A stretch of 64,000 bases of DNA from Kozakia baliensis. GTDB taxonomy: Bacteria; Pseudomonadota; Alphaproteobacteria; Acetobacterales; Acetobacteraceae. Where the stretch lies: NCBI RefSeq assembly GCF_001787335.1, contig NZ_CP014674.1, forward strand, positions 124,001 to 188,000. The letters run 5' to 3'. Of this stretch, positions 8,879-16,825 are shown one piece after another (the stretch's first letter is position 1; each line of letters begins with the position of its first letter). The notes beneath the pieces are model-generated. The model was not told the DNA's origin, did no database searches, and saw only the letters and a program-made list of their open reading frames with translations. The position numbers were made by a program, and so were the translations under genes.

Positions 8879-9775
8879 ATGAAAGAAATCGCTCCCGCCG
8901 ATCTGTCGAAGCGCTTCCGGGTCGAGGATGGAGAGGAGTTTCGCCTTTCTTCCATCGATCCTGGGGATCGTTGCGGCCTGAACAAAGCTGAGGCCAAGGC
9001 CATTTTGCGTGCGCGGCGCGAACATCTGGCGGCCTTGCAGGAACGCTTGGCGGCGGACAAATCCCGCAGCGTGCTCGTGGTGCTGCAAGGCATGGATGCG
9101 GCGGGTAAGGACAGTATGATCCGCCACGTCATGAGCGGCATGAACCCGCAAGGTGTGAAGGTGACCTCCTTCAAAACGCCGAGCGAAATCGAGCGCGAGC
9201 ATGATTTTCTCTGGCGCGTTCACGCGGCCGTTCCCAATAGGGGGCAAGTGGGCGTGTTCAATCGCAGCCATTATGAAGATGTGCTGATCTCGCGCGTCCA
9301 TGCGGACAAGCTCGATGCCAATGGTTTGGAAGGCGATCCGAAAGGCAGCCAATTCTGGGAGGACCGCCTAAAGGATATTCGTCATTTCGAGTCCTATCTG
9401 GCGCGGCAGGGCATGGCGATCGTCAAGATTTTTCTTTATCTCTCTCCCGATCGTCAGCGCCAGCGCCTGCTTCGCCGCTTGCAACGTCCGGAAAAGCGTT
9501 GGAAGTTCGATAGAAGCGATATTTTAGAACGCCAGTTCTGGCCTTCCTATCAACGCGCTTACGAGGAGGCCATTCGCACCACGGCCCAGCCGGAGGCACC
9601 GTGGTTCGTGGTGCCGTCCGACCATAAATGGCTTTCGCGAATCGTCGTGATGGAAACGCTGATCGAAACGCTTGAGGCGCTGAATCCGGAACCGCCGCCG
9701 CCATCTCCCGCCGTTTTGCGTAATCTGGAGAATCTGGAGGCGGAATTACGGTCCAGCGAAGTGCCGGCTTCCTAA
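8879..9775 (+). CDS. PPK2-family polyphosphate kinase
   Basis: Cytosolic enzyme transferring phosphate between polyphosphate and nucleotides, 298 residues from the ATG at 8879. It has a P-loop GMDAAGKDS (71-79), the PPK2 segment VFNRSHYEDVL (Walker B region, 127-136) and RQRLLRRLQRPEKRWKF, a lid region. Family length fits a single-domain PPK2, and the pattern looks closest to the nucleotide phosphotransferase subgroup, which is inference. A TTG nine bases upstream, overlapping the ydfG stop, is an alternative start. It is convergent with the DsbA-like gene, only 6 bp away. Confidence 0.9.
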   Translation: MKEIAPADLSKRFRVEDGEEFRLSSIDPGDRCGLNKAEAKAILRARREHLAALQERLAADKSRSVLVVLQGMDAAGKDSMIRHVMSGMNPQGVKVTSFKTPSEIEREHDFLWRVHAAVPNRGQVGVFNRSHYEDVLISRVHADKLDANGLEGDPKGSQFWEDRLKDIRHFESYLARQGMAIVKIFLYLSPDRQRQRLLRRLQRPEKRWKFDRSDILERQFWPSYQRAYEEAIRTTAQPEAPWFVVPSDHKWLSRIVVMETLIETLEALNPEPPPPSPAVLRNLENLEAELRSSEVPAS

Positions 9776-9781
9776 CCCGGA

Positions 9782-10546
9782 TCAGCCTTTGCGGGCGTCG
9801 CGGATATGGTTCTGCATATCCGCCATCGTCATGGCGCCGGGTGCGATGGATGCCGTACCGAAAATGAAAGTCGGCGTGCCATCCAGCCCGATGCCGCGTG
9901 CTTGCGCCAAATTCTCGTTGATCTGTGCGGAAACGGCTGATGAGTGTAGATCGGCTTCCAGCTTCTCGGCGTTGAGGCCGTTAGCGCTGGCCAGTTGCTT
10001 GATGCGCTCGATGGTGGGCGGCGTCGTGTCCTGCATCAGGGCGCGCTTCATCTTGTCGTAGCCGCCTTGCATGGCAGCCGCCAGAATCGCCTGCGAATCC
10101 AGAACGCTCTTATCGCTCAGAACGGGAATGATCTTCTCGACGAGCCGCAGCTTCGGATCGGAAGCTACCAGTTTATCGATAACCGGCACCAGGCTGCGGC
10201 AATAGCCGCATCGCGGATCGAGGAACTCGACAACCGTTACATCGCCATTGGGATTACCGCGAACGGCATAAGCAGGCGCGTTCTGGATCGCCGCATGGTT
10301 CTGCCGCACATATTTAAGCGCGTCGGTTTCCGCTTTCGCCTGAGCGCCCTGGCGCAAGGCTAGGATGGCGTCGCTTAGGATGCTGGGGTCGCTCTTGAGC
10401 GCTTGCCGCATGATATCGACGATCTCTTGGCGTTGCTGCGGCGTAAAGGCGGGAGCCGTTTCAGCTTGGGCGGAGACGGCTGAAATGGCGCTCACGCCGA
10501 GGGCGAGAAAGGCTCCGGCGAACCGGGCACGAAAAAGGCGGGGCAC
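9782..10546 (-). CDS. DsbA-family thiol:disulfide oxidoreductase, periplasmic
   Basis: Exported thioredoxin-fold protein of 254 residues. A signal peptide (GAFLALGVSAISAVSAQA) is followed by an N-terminal helical segment (TPQQRQEIVDIMRQALKSDP) seen in Com1/ScsC-like DsbA proteins. The thioredoxin domain has the active site CGYC (113-116) and the cis-Pro region LDGTPTFIFG. It probably oxidises or isomerises disulfides in exported proteins; no DsbB partner is in view. The start is GTG at 10546, preceded by GGAG. Confidence 0.88.
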   Translation of the reverse strand: MPRLFRARFAGAFLALGVSAISAVSAQAETAPAFTPQQRQEIVDIMRQALKSDPSILSDAILALRQGAQAKAETDALKYVRQNHAAIQNAPAYAVRGNPNGDVTVVEFLDPRCGYCRSLVPVIDKLVASDPKLRLVEKIIPVLSDKSVLDSQAILAAAMQGGYDKMKRALMQDTTPPTIERIKQLASANGLNAEKLEADLHSSAVSAQINENLAQARGIGLDGTPTFIFGTASIAPGAMTMADMQNHIRDARKG

Positions 10547-10598
10547 GGCGACAGCTCCAAAAAAAGATGTAGAATCATGGGACCCTTAAGCCAAACGA

Positions 10599-10624
10599 CC
10601 TTATTGCGCAAAGCAACAATAAGG
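10599..10624. other. Inverted repeat between the DsbA-like gene and the GGT-like gene
   Basis: CCTTATTG, ten bases, CAATAAGG: perfect 8-bp arms in the divergent promoter region, about 53 bp upstream of the DsbA-like start. It could be an operator; no T-run follows, so a terminator is unlikely. Confidence 0.3.
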
Positions 10625-10733
10625 TTGCGATGTTGCTCAGGGGGCGGATCACGGTTAGATGCGTACTTGAAGTGGAACAAAAACGGCGACGTTCTTCGGA
10701 CGCCGCCATAAACTCGCAAGAGGTTTAACCGCC

Positions 10734-12170
10734 GTGGAGAAACCGCAAGTGGCGCATCGTGGATCGTACCCATCCTGTCGCTCCCTCGGCGAAAACGCCT
10801 GGGGATCGCAGCTGAAAAAGGCGCTCTCCGGTGCGTTAGCCTTGTCTTTGGCCGGATGTTCGGGCGTCTCGGATCTGGGGCAGGAACTGTTCGGCAATTC
10901 CCGTGCGCAGCCCGTCGTCAGCGGCTATATCGGCGCGGTGGTGGCGGATGAGCCGCAAGCCGCGTTGATCGGGCGCGACGTGCTGGCGCATGGCGGCAAT
11001 GCGGCGGACGCCGCTGCGGCGGTCGGTATGGCTCTGGCTGTTACGCTGCCTTCGCGCGCGTCTCTGGGTGGTGGTGGCGCGTGTTTGGCCTCGCGGGCGC
11101 ATCAAGCGCCGCAAGCGTTCCTCTTCCTTCCCGCTGCATCGCAGAATGCCGCCGCAAGCCGCCCCGCCGCACTTCCGATGACGCCGCGTGGCCTGTTTAC
11201 GATGCAACTGCGTTATGGCAGCGTCGAATTCTCCGATACGCTCAAGCCCGCCATCCGTCTGGCGCGCTATGGCACGACCGTCAGCCGGGCGCTCGGAACC
11301 GACCTCGCCGCCGTGGAATCGGCGCTTCTGGCGGACGATTCCGCGCGCACAACCTTTACGAAAGCGGATGGCGGCATCTTAAAGGATGGCGATACGCTCT
11401 CGCAGCCGCGCCTGGCCAACTTCCTCGAACGTCTGAGCAATGTTGGCGTCGGCGATCTTTATAACGGCGCGTTGGGTTCGATTTTCGTGGAAGGCGCGAA
11501 CAGCGCCGGAGGCGGGCTCGATACCGCAGCTCTGCGCGCCGCCATTCCTGCGCAAAGCCCGGCGTTGCAGGTGACGTCCGGCAATAGCATCAGCTATTTC
11601 CTCCCGCCGCCTGCCGATGGCGGTTATGGCGCGGCTAGTGTGATGCGCAATGGCGGTTCGGCGCAGGGCGCGGTGGCCGCCTGGCGTGCGCAACATCATG
11701 AGACGACCGCCAATGCCGCGACGTTGGCCGCTGCGGCTCAGGAAGTTTTGGATAGCGGCACGACTGGAAGCGGCACGCTTCCGGCTCTCCCCGCTTCGAC
11801 GGCCTTTGTCGTGACCGATAATCATGGTGGGGCCGTGGCGTGCGCGTTGACGAACAACAACCTCTTCGGAACGGGGCGTATCGCTGAAGGCACCGGCGTC
11901 CTGCTCGCCGCTTCGCCTCAGACCATGCCGACACCGCTTCTCAGCGCCGCGATCGTTCAATCGCGTGGCGTGCTTAGAGGCGCGTTGGCGAGTTCGGGGC
12001 AAAACGACGCCGCGGATGCTCTGGCCGCCGCGACAAGAGCCGTCGTTCAAGGCACGACCATTCCGCATGAAGGTTCGGGCCGGGTCAATTCGGCGTTCTG
12101 CCGTGGCGAGCAATGCAGCGGCGATACCGATCCGCGCGGCGGTGGGTTGGCCACGGGCACCAATAACTAA
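10734..12170 (+). CDS. Gamma-glutamyltransferase-like lipoprotein
   Basis: A 478-residue protein with a hydrophobic leader ending in the lipobox LAGC (Cys42), so probably membrane-anchored. It carries the GGT N-terminal landmark DVLAHGGNAADAAAAVGMALAV and a later segment PASTAFVVTDNHGGAVACALTNNN that aligns with the autocleavage region, with Thr356 as the likely nucleophile. It is shorter than standard GGTs (about 550-590) and several substrate-binding signatures are altered, so it may not hydrolyse glutathione. The start is GTG after AAGAGG. It is convergent with fliP. Confidence 0.75.
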   Translation: MEKPQVAHRGSYPSCRSLGENAWGSQLKKALSGALALSLAGCSGVSDLGQELFGNSRAQPVVSGYIGAVVADEPQAALIGRDVLAHGGNAADAAAAVGMALAVTLPSRASLGGGGACLASRAHQAPQAFLFLPAASQNAAASRPAALPMTPRGLFTMQLRYGSVEFSDTLKPAIRLARYGTTVSRALGTDLAAVESALLADDSARTTFTKADGGILKDGDTLSQPRLANFLERLSNVGVGDLYNGALGSIFVEGANSAGGGLDTAALRAAIPAQSPALQVTSGNSISYFLPPPADGGYGAASVMRNGGSAQGAVAAWRAQHHETTANAATLAAAAQEVLDSGTTGSGTLPALPASTAFVVTDNHGGAVACALTNNNLFGTGRIAEGTGVLLAASPQTMPTPLLSAAIVQSRGVLRGALASSGQNDAADALAAATRAVVQGTTIPHEGSGRVNSAFCRGEQCSGDTDPRGGGLATGTNN

Positions 12171-12181
12171 GATCATCACAC

Positions 12182-12213
12182 GCCTCATCCGCCGCCAAAA
12201 CTGCGGATGAGGC
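12182..12213. terminator. Hairpin between the convergent GGT-like gene and fliP
   Basis: GCCTCATCCGC, ten bases, GCGGATGAGGC: a perfect 11-bp inverted repeat that overlaps the last codons of fliP and lies 12 bp after the GGT-like stop. The T-tract is weak on both strands, so it may be a barrier hairpin more than a classic terminator. Confidence 0.45.
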
Positions 12214-12922
12214 TTCCGGCTACCAGCTGCCAGCCATCGACGAGTACGAAGAAAATAAGCTTGAAAGGCAGGGAGACCGCACTGGGTGGCAGCATCATCA
12301 TGCCCAGGCTCATCAGGACGCTCGACGTTACGAGATCGATGATGAGAAAGGGCAGATAAAGAATAAACCCCATCTCGAAACCACGGCGCAGTTCCCCAAT
12401 CATGAAAGAGGGAACCAAGATTCGCCAGGGCGTATCCTGTGCCTGAGGCGGTGGCGCTATATGGGCGAGATTGAAAAACGCCGTCAGATCGCTGCTGCGT
12501 GCATGTTCCAGCATAAAGTGATGAAATGGCAGCGCGGCCGCCTGTAGTCCTTCCATTTCCCCGATTTGACCATTCATCATCGGCTCAAGCCCATGCTGCC
12601 ACGATTGATCGAGTGTCGGCTGCATCACGAAGAGCGTTAGAAACAGAGCCAGCCCGATCAGCACTGTGTTGGGCGGCGTTCCCTGCGCACCCAGCGCGTT
12701 ACGCAGCAGTGACAGGACGATCACGATCCGCGTAAAGGCCGTCATCATGACTAAAAGGCTCGGCGCGAGCGACAGGACAGTCATCAGAGCGGTTAATTGC
12801 ACCAAGCGACTGGTTGTGCCGGGACCGCTTTGGCCAAGGTCGATATTCAGCGATTGTGCCCAGGCGACGTGAGGAAAAAGAAAATAACCTCCGAGGCATA
12901 GTAACGGCCACAGACGCCTCAT
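12185..12922 (-). CDS. fliP: Flagellar export gate protein FliP
   Basis: Inner-membrane core component of the flagellar type III export gate, 245 residues. After a cleavable signal peptide (LCLGGYFLFPHVAWAQ) the chain shows the FliP hallmarks: VMMTAFTRIVIVLSLLRNALGAQGTPPN, FVMQPTLDQ, ILVPSFMIGELRRGFEMGFILYLPFLIIDLV and LMSLGMMMLPP near the C-terminus. It overlaps fliO by four bases. FliQ and FliR, its partners in the gate, are encoded on the other strand 2 kb away. Confidence 0.97.
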   Translation of the reverse strand: MRRLWPLLCLGGYFLFPHVAWAQSLNIDLGQSGPGTTSRLVQLTALMTVLSLAPSLLVMMTAFTRIVIVLSLLRNALGAQGTPPNTVLIGLALFLTLFVMQPTLDQSWQHGLEPMMNGQIGEMEGLQAAALPFHHFMLEHARSSDLTAFFNLAHIAPPPQAQDTPWRILVPSFMIGELRRGFEMGFILYLPFLIIDLVTSSVLMSLGMMMLPPSAVSLPFKLIFFVLVDGWQLVAGSLIRSFGGG

Positions 12923-13182
12923 TTTCCCTCTCCGCTGTTCTTGGGCGGCCAGGGCAAGAGGAAATCCTGGCCACCTCCTGTCAGCATCAGTAATTTTTGG
13001 CCTTCACACTGCACCAATGTCAGTTTTCGGGCGCGGTCCACGGATAAGGCGCCTTGGATTTGAAATAATGGGGTATTTTTCGTTCGTTGCTCAAAGCGGC
13101 GCAGGAATGGCCGAATCATGAAAATCGCCCCGATAATGGCGATGAGCGCGACAAAAGCCTGCAAGTATTCCATGATATCCAT
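12919..13182 (-). CDS. fliO: FliO-like flagellar biosynthesis protein
   Basis: A small 87-residue protein with one N-terminal membrane helix (LQAFVALIAIIGAIFMI) and a short cytosolic domain containing LSVDRARKLTLVQCEGQKLLML, the pattern of FliO. FliO assists FliP assembly into the export gate. Assignment rests on this short domain and on the four-base overlap with fliP. A second ATG three codons in is possible as the start. Its promoter must lie in the AT-rich 186-bp gap shared with flgB. Confidence 0.8.
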   Translation of the reverse strand: MDIMEYLQAFVALIAIIGAIFMIRPFLRRFEQRTKNTPLFQIQGALSVDRARKLTLVQCEGQKLLMLTGGGQDFLLPWPPKNSGEGK

Positions 13183-13368
13183 GAACGAGTCCGTATTGAG
13201 AAATAACGAACTGAAATTTAAAGGTTTTCCGTAAATAAGAGGTTAAGAAATTCTGAGAAAATAAAAGTGGAAATTTTTGATTTATATTTTTTCTAGAAAC
13301 GAAGGGTTAACTAATTTCCTCCAACAATATGCGTGATCCATCTTTTCGGTGTGAAAGGAAACATCCGC
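13183..13368. promoter_or_regulatory. AT-rich divergent flagellar promoter region
   Basis: The gap between fliO and flgB is markedly richer in A and T than its surroundings and contains TTAA elements at 13243 and 13307, the half-site type used by the alphaproteobacterial regulator CtrA. I could not find a convincing sigma54 or sigma28 promoter. Confidence 0.3.
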
Positions 13369-13761
13369 ATGTTGAATGTTGAGGCCACCCCACGCGGGAC
13401 GGATATTTTCTCCTTGGGTCGAAATAGGCTGGCCTGGCTTCAAGAGCGTCAACAGGTGCTGGCTGGTAATATCGCCAATGCGGACACACCCGATTATGCC
13501 CCGCGCGATGTATCGCCCTTTCAGGCGGCTCTTGGGCAATTCGATGTGTCTCTCGCCCGCACGGATGAACAACACATGAATCTGGGCGAAGATGGGAGCG
13601 ATATCGAAGTGCGTCCGGAAGCCGAGCGTTCTCTCGACGGCAACCGTGTCTCGCTCGATCACGAGATGGAACAGGTGGCGACCGTGAACGACCAACAGCA
13701 TCTCGTAGTCAATCTCTATGGAAAATACATGAATATGTTCCAAACGGCATTGGGTAGATAA
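13369..13761 (+). CDS. flgB: Flagellar basal-body rod protein FlgB
   Basis: Proximal rod subunit of the flagellar basal body, 130 residues from the ATG at 13369, chosen because AAAGGAAA lies eight bases upstream; an earlier in-frame ATG at 13333 has no such site. The N-terminal rod motif LAGNIANADTPDYAPRDV (family ANxxTPxYK) and the C-terminal amphipathic helix (HEMEQVATVNDQQHLVVNLYGKYMNMFQTALGR) are intact. It heads the flgB-flgC-fliE-fliQ-fliR-flhB run. Confidence 0.95.
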   Translation: MLNVEATPRGTDIFSLGRNRLAWLQERQQVLAGNIANADTPDYAPRDVSPFQAALGQFDVSLARTDEQHMNLGEDGSDIEVRPEAERSLDGNRVSLDHEMEQVATVNDQQHLVVNLYGKYMNMFQTALGR

Positions 13762-13776
13762 GAGAAGGCGATCATC

Positions 13777-14184
13777 ATGGATTTTGCTTCGACCCTCGGT
13801 GTTTCGGCTAGCGGAATGGATGCCCAGTCGCAACGACTGCGGGTTATTGCCGAAAATCTGGCCAATCAGGACACGACCGGCTCGACGCCGGGCGCCGACC
13901 CGTATCGCCGTAAAACCATTACGTTCTCGGAAGCTTTGAACGATGAAACAGGCGCAAGCGAAGTCGGTGTCGAGCGGATCGGGCGCGATGAGAGATATTT
14001 CGAAACGCGCTTCGATCCCTCGCACCCTGCTGCCAACGCGCAGGGTTATGTCAAAATCGCCAATGTCGATTCGATGGTGGAAATGACGGATATGCGTGAA
14101 GCGGAACGTTCCTACACGGCGAATCTGAATACGATGCAAACAACGCGTACGATGCTGTCGCGCACGCTCGATCTACTGAAATAA
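13777..14184 (+). CDS. flgC: Flagellar basal-body rod protein FlgC
   Basis: Proximal rod subunit, 135 residues. The N-terminus has the signature SASGMDAQSQRLRVIAENLANQDTT, and the C-terminal half ends in the rod helix SMVEMTDMREAERSYTANLNTMQTTRTMLSRTLDLLK. Both terminal helices form the coiled-coil that lets rod proteins stack. It is 15 bp after flgB and 4 bp before fliE, so it is in the same transcript. Confidence 0.97.
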   Translation: MDFASTLGVSASGMDAQSQRLRVIAENLANQDTTGSTPGADPYRRKTITFSEALNDETGASEVGVERIGRDERYFETRFDPSHPAANAQGYVKIANVDSMVEMTDMREAERSYTANLNTMQTTRTMLSRTLDLLK

Positions 14185-14188
14185 CATT

Positions 14189-14509
14189 ATGGATTTCATT
14201 GGAAATATTTCCCAGGCGCATAACGCCTATTCTCAAGCGGCCCGACGTCTTGGAAACAATGAGGGCGATACGGCTTCTTCGGGCAATTCCGTTTCCGATT
14301 TTGGATCGGTCTTGCATCAAGCCGTCAACGGCGTGGTTGAAAGTGGGCATGAGGCGGAGCGGCAGGCTGCGCAGGGGATCAAAGGCGGAGGGGACATGAC
14401 GCAAATCGTCACGGCGGTCTCTAATGCGCAATTGGCCTTGCAGACCACGACCGTGCTGCGGGACCGGTTCGTCCAGGCGTATCAAGACGTAATGCGGATG
14501 TCGATTTAA
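14189..14509 (+). CDS. fliE: Flagellar hook-basal body protein FliE
   Basis: MS-ring to rod junction protein, 106 residues. The conserved C-terminal region is present (IVTAVSNAQLALQTTTVLRDRFVQAYQDVMRMSI), matching the FliE pattern of NA..L.....VRDK...AYQEI.RM. The N-terminal half is variable, as usual. It is transcribed with flgC and fliQ, with intergenic spaces of 4 bp on each side. Confidence 0.95.
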   Translation: MDFIGNISQAHNAYSQAARRLGNNEGDTASSGNSVSDFGSVLHQAVNGVVESGHEAERQAAQGIKGGGDMTQIVTAVSNAQLALQTTTVLRDRFVQAYQDVMRMSI

Positions 14510-14513
14510 CGTC

Positions 14514-14786
14514 ATGTCCGCCGTCGATGTGCATGCCATATTGCAACAAACCTTCATCGTCGCGGTCAAATTGAGCGCCCCGGCTTTGTTGGCTGGGCTC
14601 GCGGTGGGTTTGATCGTCTCCCTTTTTCAAGCTGTAACCCAGATCAACGAAACGACGCTGGCTTTCGTGCCGAAGGTGCTCGCTATCGGGCTTGTATTGA
14701 TGATATCCGGCTCATTCATGTCGGCCACATTGCTGGCCTTTACCCGACATTTGTTCGACCAACTGATTCTTGTAGGCGGAACATGA
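14514..14786 (+). CDS. fliQ: Flagellar export gate protein FliQ
   Basis: Small inner-membrane subunit of the type III export gate, 90 residues with two membrane helices: APALLAGLAVGLIVSLFQAVTQINETTLAFVPK, which contains the family core motif, and VLAIGLVLMISGSFMSATLLAF. Family length is typical. The stop overlaps the fliR start by four bases, consistent with translational coupling of gate subunits. Confidence 0.95.
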   Translation: MSAVDVHAILQQTFIVAVKLSAPALLAGLAVGLIVSLFQAVTQINETTLAFVPKVLAIGLVLMISGSFMSATLLAFTRHLFDQLILVGGT

Positions 14787-15589
14787 CCGCCTCGCCGGAT
14801 GCTTTTCTGGTCTCATTGCCAGGCTTGGCGTTAATTTTTGCCTTGATCCTCTGTCGGGTCAGCGCGCTGGTGATGATCATGCCCGGACTAGGGGAGCAAG
14901 GCGCGCCAGCCATGCTTCGGGCCGGTATCGCACTTAGTCTGACCCTTCTATTGCTTCCATTATTACAGGGACATTTTCCTGCATTTTCAGATAGCTTATC
15001 GCCAATTCGCCTCGTTTCGCTCATCGCTTGTGAGATTTTCATCGGCGGATTGATCGGATGGTTGACGCGCCTTGTGGCGTTGATTTTACCTATTGCCGGG
15101 CAAATTCTTTCGTTGCTGGTTGGGTTGTCGAGCGTTCTTCAGCCTGATCCCGAATTAGGGGCTGAAACGGCCATATTGGGGCGTTTCTTCAACCTTTTGG
15201 CGCCTGTCATCTTGTCGATGACGAACGCCTACCTTCTGCCGATCCGCGCCGTTATCGGCAGTTACGATCTTTTCCCGCCGGATGTTTTATTTTCTGCTGC
15301 TTCTCATCCGGCACTCGTGGTCGATGCGGTACAAAGCGTTACGAGATTGACGGAGCGCGCGATGCTTTTGTCTGTGGAACTCGTTGCGCCTTTCATGTTG
15401 CTTTCCCTGCTTTGGCAAGCGGCGCTTGGCATTATGAGCCGTCTGATTCCCCAACTGCAAATCTACAATCTGGCCATGCCCCTTCAGGTATTGGGTGGTT
15501 TGAGCCTTGTGGCTTTGCTCGGACACCAGATGATCGCGGTTTGGTCTCATCGTGCGGACGACCTTCTTCGCCTGCTACCCGGTCTTTAA
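14783..15589 (+). CDS. fliR: Flagellar export gate protein FliR
   Basis: Inner-membrane gate subunit, 268 residues, about six hydrophobic segments. Family features include PGLGEQGAPAMLRAGIALSLTLLLLPLL, the segment EIFIGGLIGWLTRLVALILPIAGQILSLLVGLSS and LIPQLQIYNLAMPLQVLGGLSLVALL near the end. With FliP and FliQ it forms the export pore. FlhB follows after 3 bp. Confidence 0.95.
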   Translation: MTASPDAFLVSLPGLALIFALILCRVSALVMIMPGLGEQGAPAMLRAGIALSLTLLLLPLLQGHFPAFSDSLSPIRLVSLIACEIFIGGLIGWLTRLVALILPIAGQILSLLVGLSSVLQPDPELGAETAILGRFFNLLAPVILSMTNAYLLPIRAVIGSYDLFPPDVLFSAASHPALVVDAVQSVTRLTERAMLLSVELVAPFMLLSLLWQAALGIMSRLIPQLQIYNLAMPLQVLGGLSLVALLGHQMIAVWSHRADDLLRLLPGL

Positions 15590-15592
15590 CGT

Positions 15593-16669
15593 ATGGCGGA
15601 CAGTGAAGATCGCACGGAAGCTCCATCGCAACGTCGTCTCGATCAGGCGCGCGAGGAAGGTAATGTTTCCTTATCTCGCGAGGCATTGAGCGCGGCGGCG
15701 TTGGCGGTCGGCGTGTTGATGATCCCGAAGCTTATCAGCAATGTTCGGTATAGTTTTTACATCTTACGTGGCATGATGTGGCATGCGGGTGATCAGCCTT
15801 TAAGTTCTATCAATACAGCAAGAATATTAATGATCGTCCTGCGCACTATACTGAGCGTATTTTTGCCGTTTGGCAGTATGATTTTGGCCGCGATTTTGGC
15901 TTGTGGGCTGATGCAAACAGGGTTTCTGCTTCGCCCAGCAGGCATGGCGCCGGACTTCAAACGAATTTCGCCGTTGTCAGGAATAAGCCGCCTTTTCAGC
16001 GCTAGTGCCCTGGTCGAACTACTAAAGTCGGTAGCGAAATGCGGCGTGTTCGTAGCAATCGCTTTCGTATTGGGGCGCAGCTTTCTACAGCAAGGCCCGA
16101 CGCTTGTCGGTCTGAATCCAATAAAACTGACGGAAGCGTTTTCGTTATCTGTCAAACATTTGGGCATGGCGTTTATCGGCGCGCAAATCTTGATCGCAGG
16201 GGCGGATATCTTTTGGAATCGCACGAAACGCCTGTCGAAACTGAAAATGAGCCGGCAGGAATTAAAGGAAGAATATCGCCAGACGGAGGGTGACCCGCAC
16301 GTTAAAGGCAAACTTCGGCAGATACGCGCTAAATTATCACGGCAGAGAATGATGAATGCGGTGAAGGGAGCAACCGTTGTAGTGACGAACCCAACGCATT
16401 ATGCGGTGGCGCTGTTATACGAGAAAGGCAATGCGGGCGCGCCCAAGATCGTGGCGAAGGGAATGGATGAGGTTGCGGCGCGCATCCGCGAAGTAGCGCG
16501 TGAGAGCCGTGTGCCGATTATGCCCAATCCGCCACTCGCGCGTGCTCTTTATAATTTGCCCCTTGATACGGAAATACCGGTTGAACATTTTAAACTTGTG
16601 GCGTCGATCATCGCTTATGTCTGGAAACTAAAGCAGCCAGCACCGCTTCCTCCACGGCAAGACGGTTAA
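15593..16669 (+). CDS. flhB: Flagellar export switch protein FlhB
   Basis: Substrate-specificity switch of the flagellar export apparatus, 358 residues. It opens with the family signature EDRTEAPSQRRLDQAREEGNV, has four membrane segments in residues 30-205, and a cytosolic domain with the self-cleaving motif NPTH (266-269) followed by YAVALLYEKG. The autocleavage site is intact, so the switch should be functional. It is the last gene of the flagellar run; a T-rich stretch follows at 16673-16679 but without a clear stem. Confidence 0.97.
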   Translation: MADSEDRTEAPSQRRLDQAREEGNVSLSREALSAAALAVGVLMIPKLISNVRYSFYILRGMMWHAGDQPLSSINTARILMIVLRTILSVFLPFGSMILAAILACGLMQTGFLLRPAGMAPDFKRISPLSGISRLFSASALVELLKSVAKCGVFVAIAFVLGRSFLQQGPTLVGLNPIKLTEAFSLSVKHLGMAFIGAQILIAGADIFWNRTKRLSKLKMSRQELKEEYRQTEGDPHVKGKLRQIRAKLSRQRMMNAVKGATVVVTNPTHYAVALLYEKGNAGAPKIVAKGMDEVAARIREVARESRVPIMPNPPLARALYNLPLDTEIPVEHFKLVASIIAYVWKLKQPAPLPPRQDG

Positions 16670-16719
16670 CAGATTTTTTTCATTTTCTCTCTTGGCATCG
16701 GCCTGCCCGATCATGATAT

Positions 16720-16744
16720 GTTCTCTTAAGGAACAAACGCGAAC
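16720..16744. promoter_or_regulatory. Possible SOS (LexA) operator upstream of recA
   Basis: GTTC at 16720 and GAAC at 16731 are separated by seven bases, and a further GAAC follows at 16741 with a six-base gap. The alphaproteobacterial LexA box is GTTC-N7-GTTC, so neither pair matches exactly. The position, about 80-105 bp before recA, is plausible. Confidence 0.3.
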
Positions 16745-16825
16745 GAAAAGTTAACGCAATATGTAAATTGTTGCCGTTTCGAGCGAATTAGACAAAACTG
16801 CAAGAAGCAAACACGAGGAATGACT

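Noticed and set aside
12185-16669. Flagellar export genes as a virulence-type III secretion system
   Set aside because: Rod and basal-body genes flgB, flgC and fliE are interleaved, which marks a flagellum.
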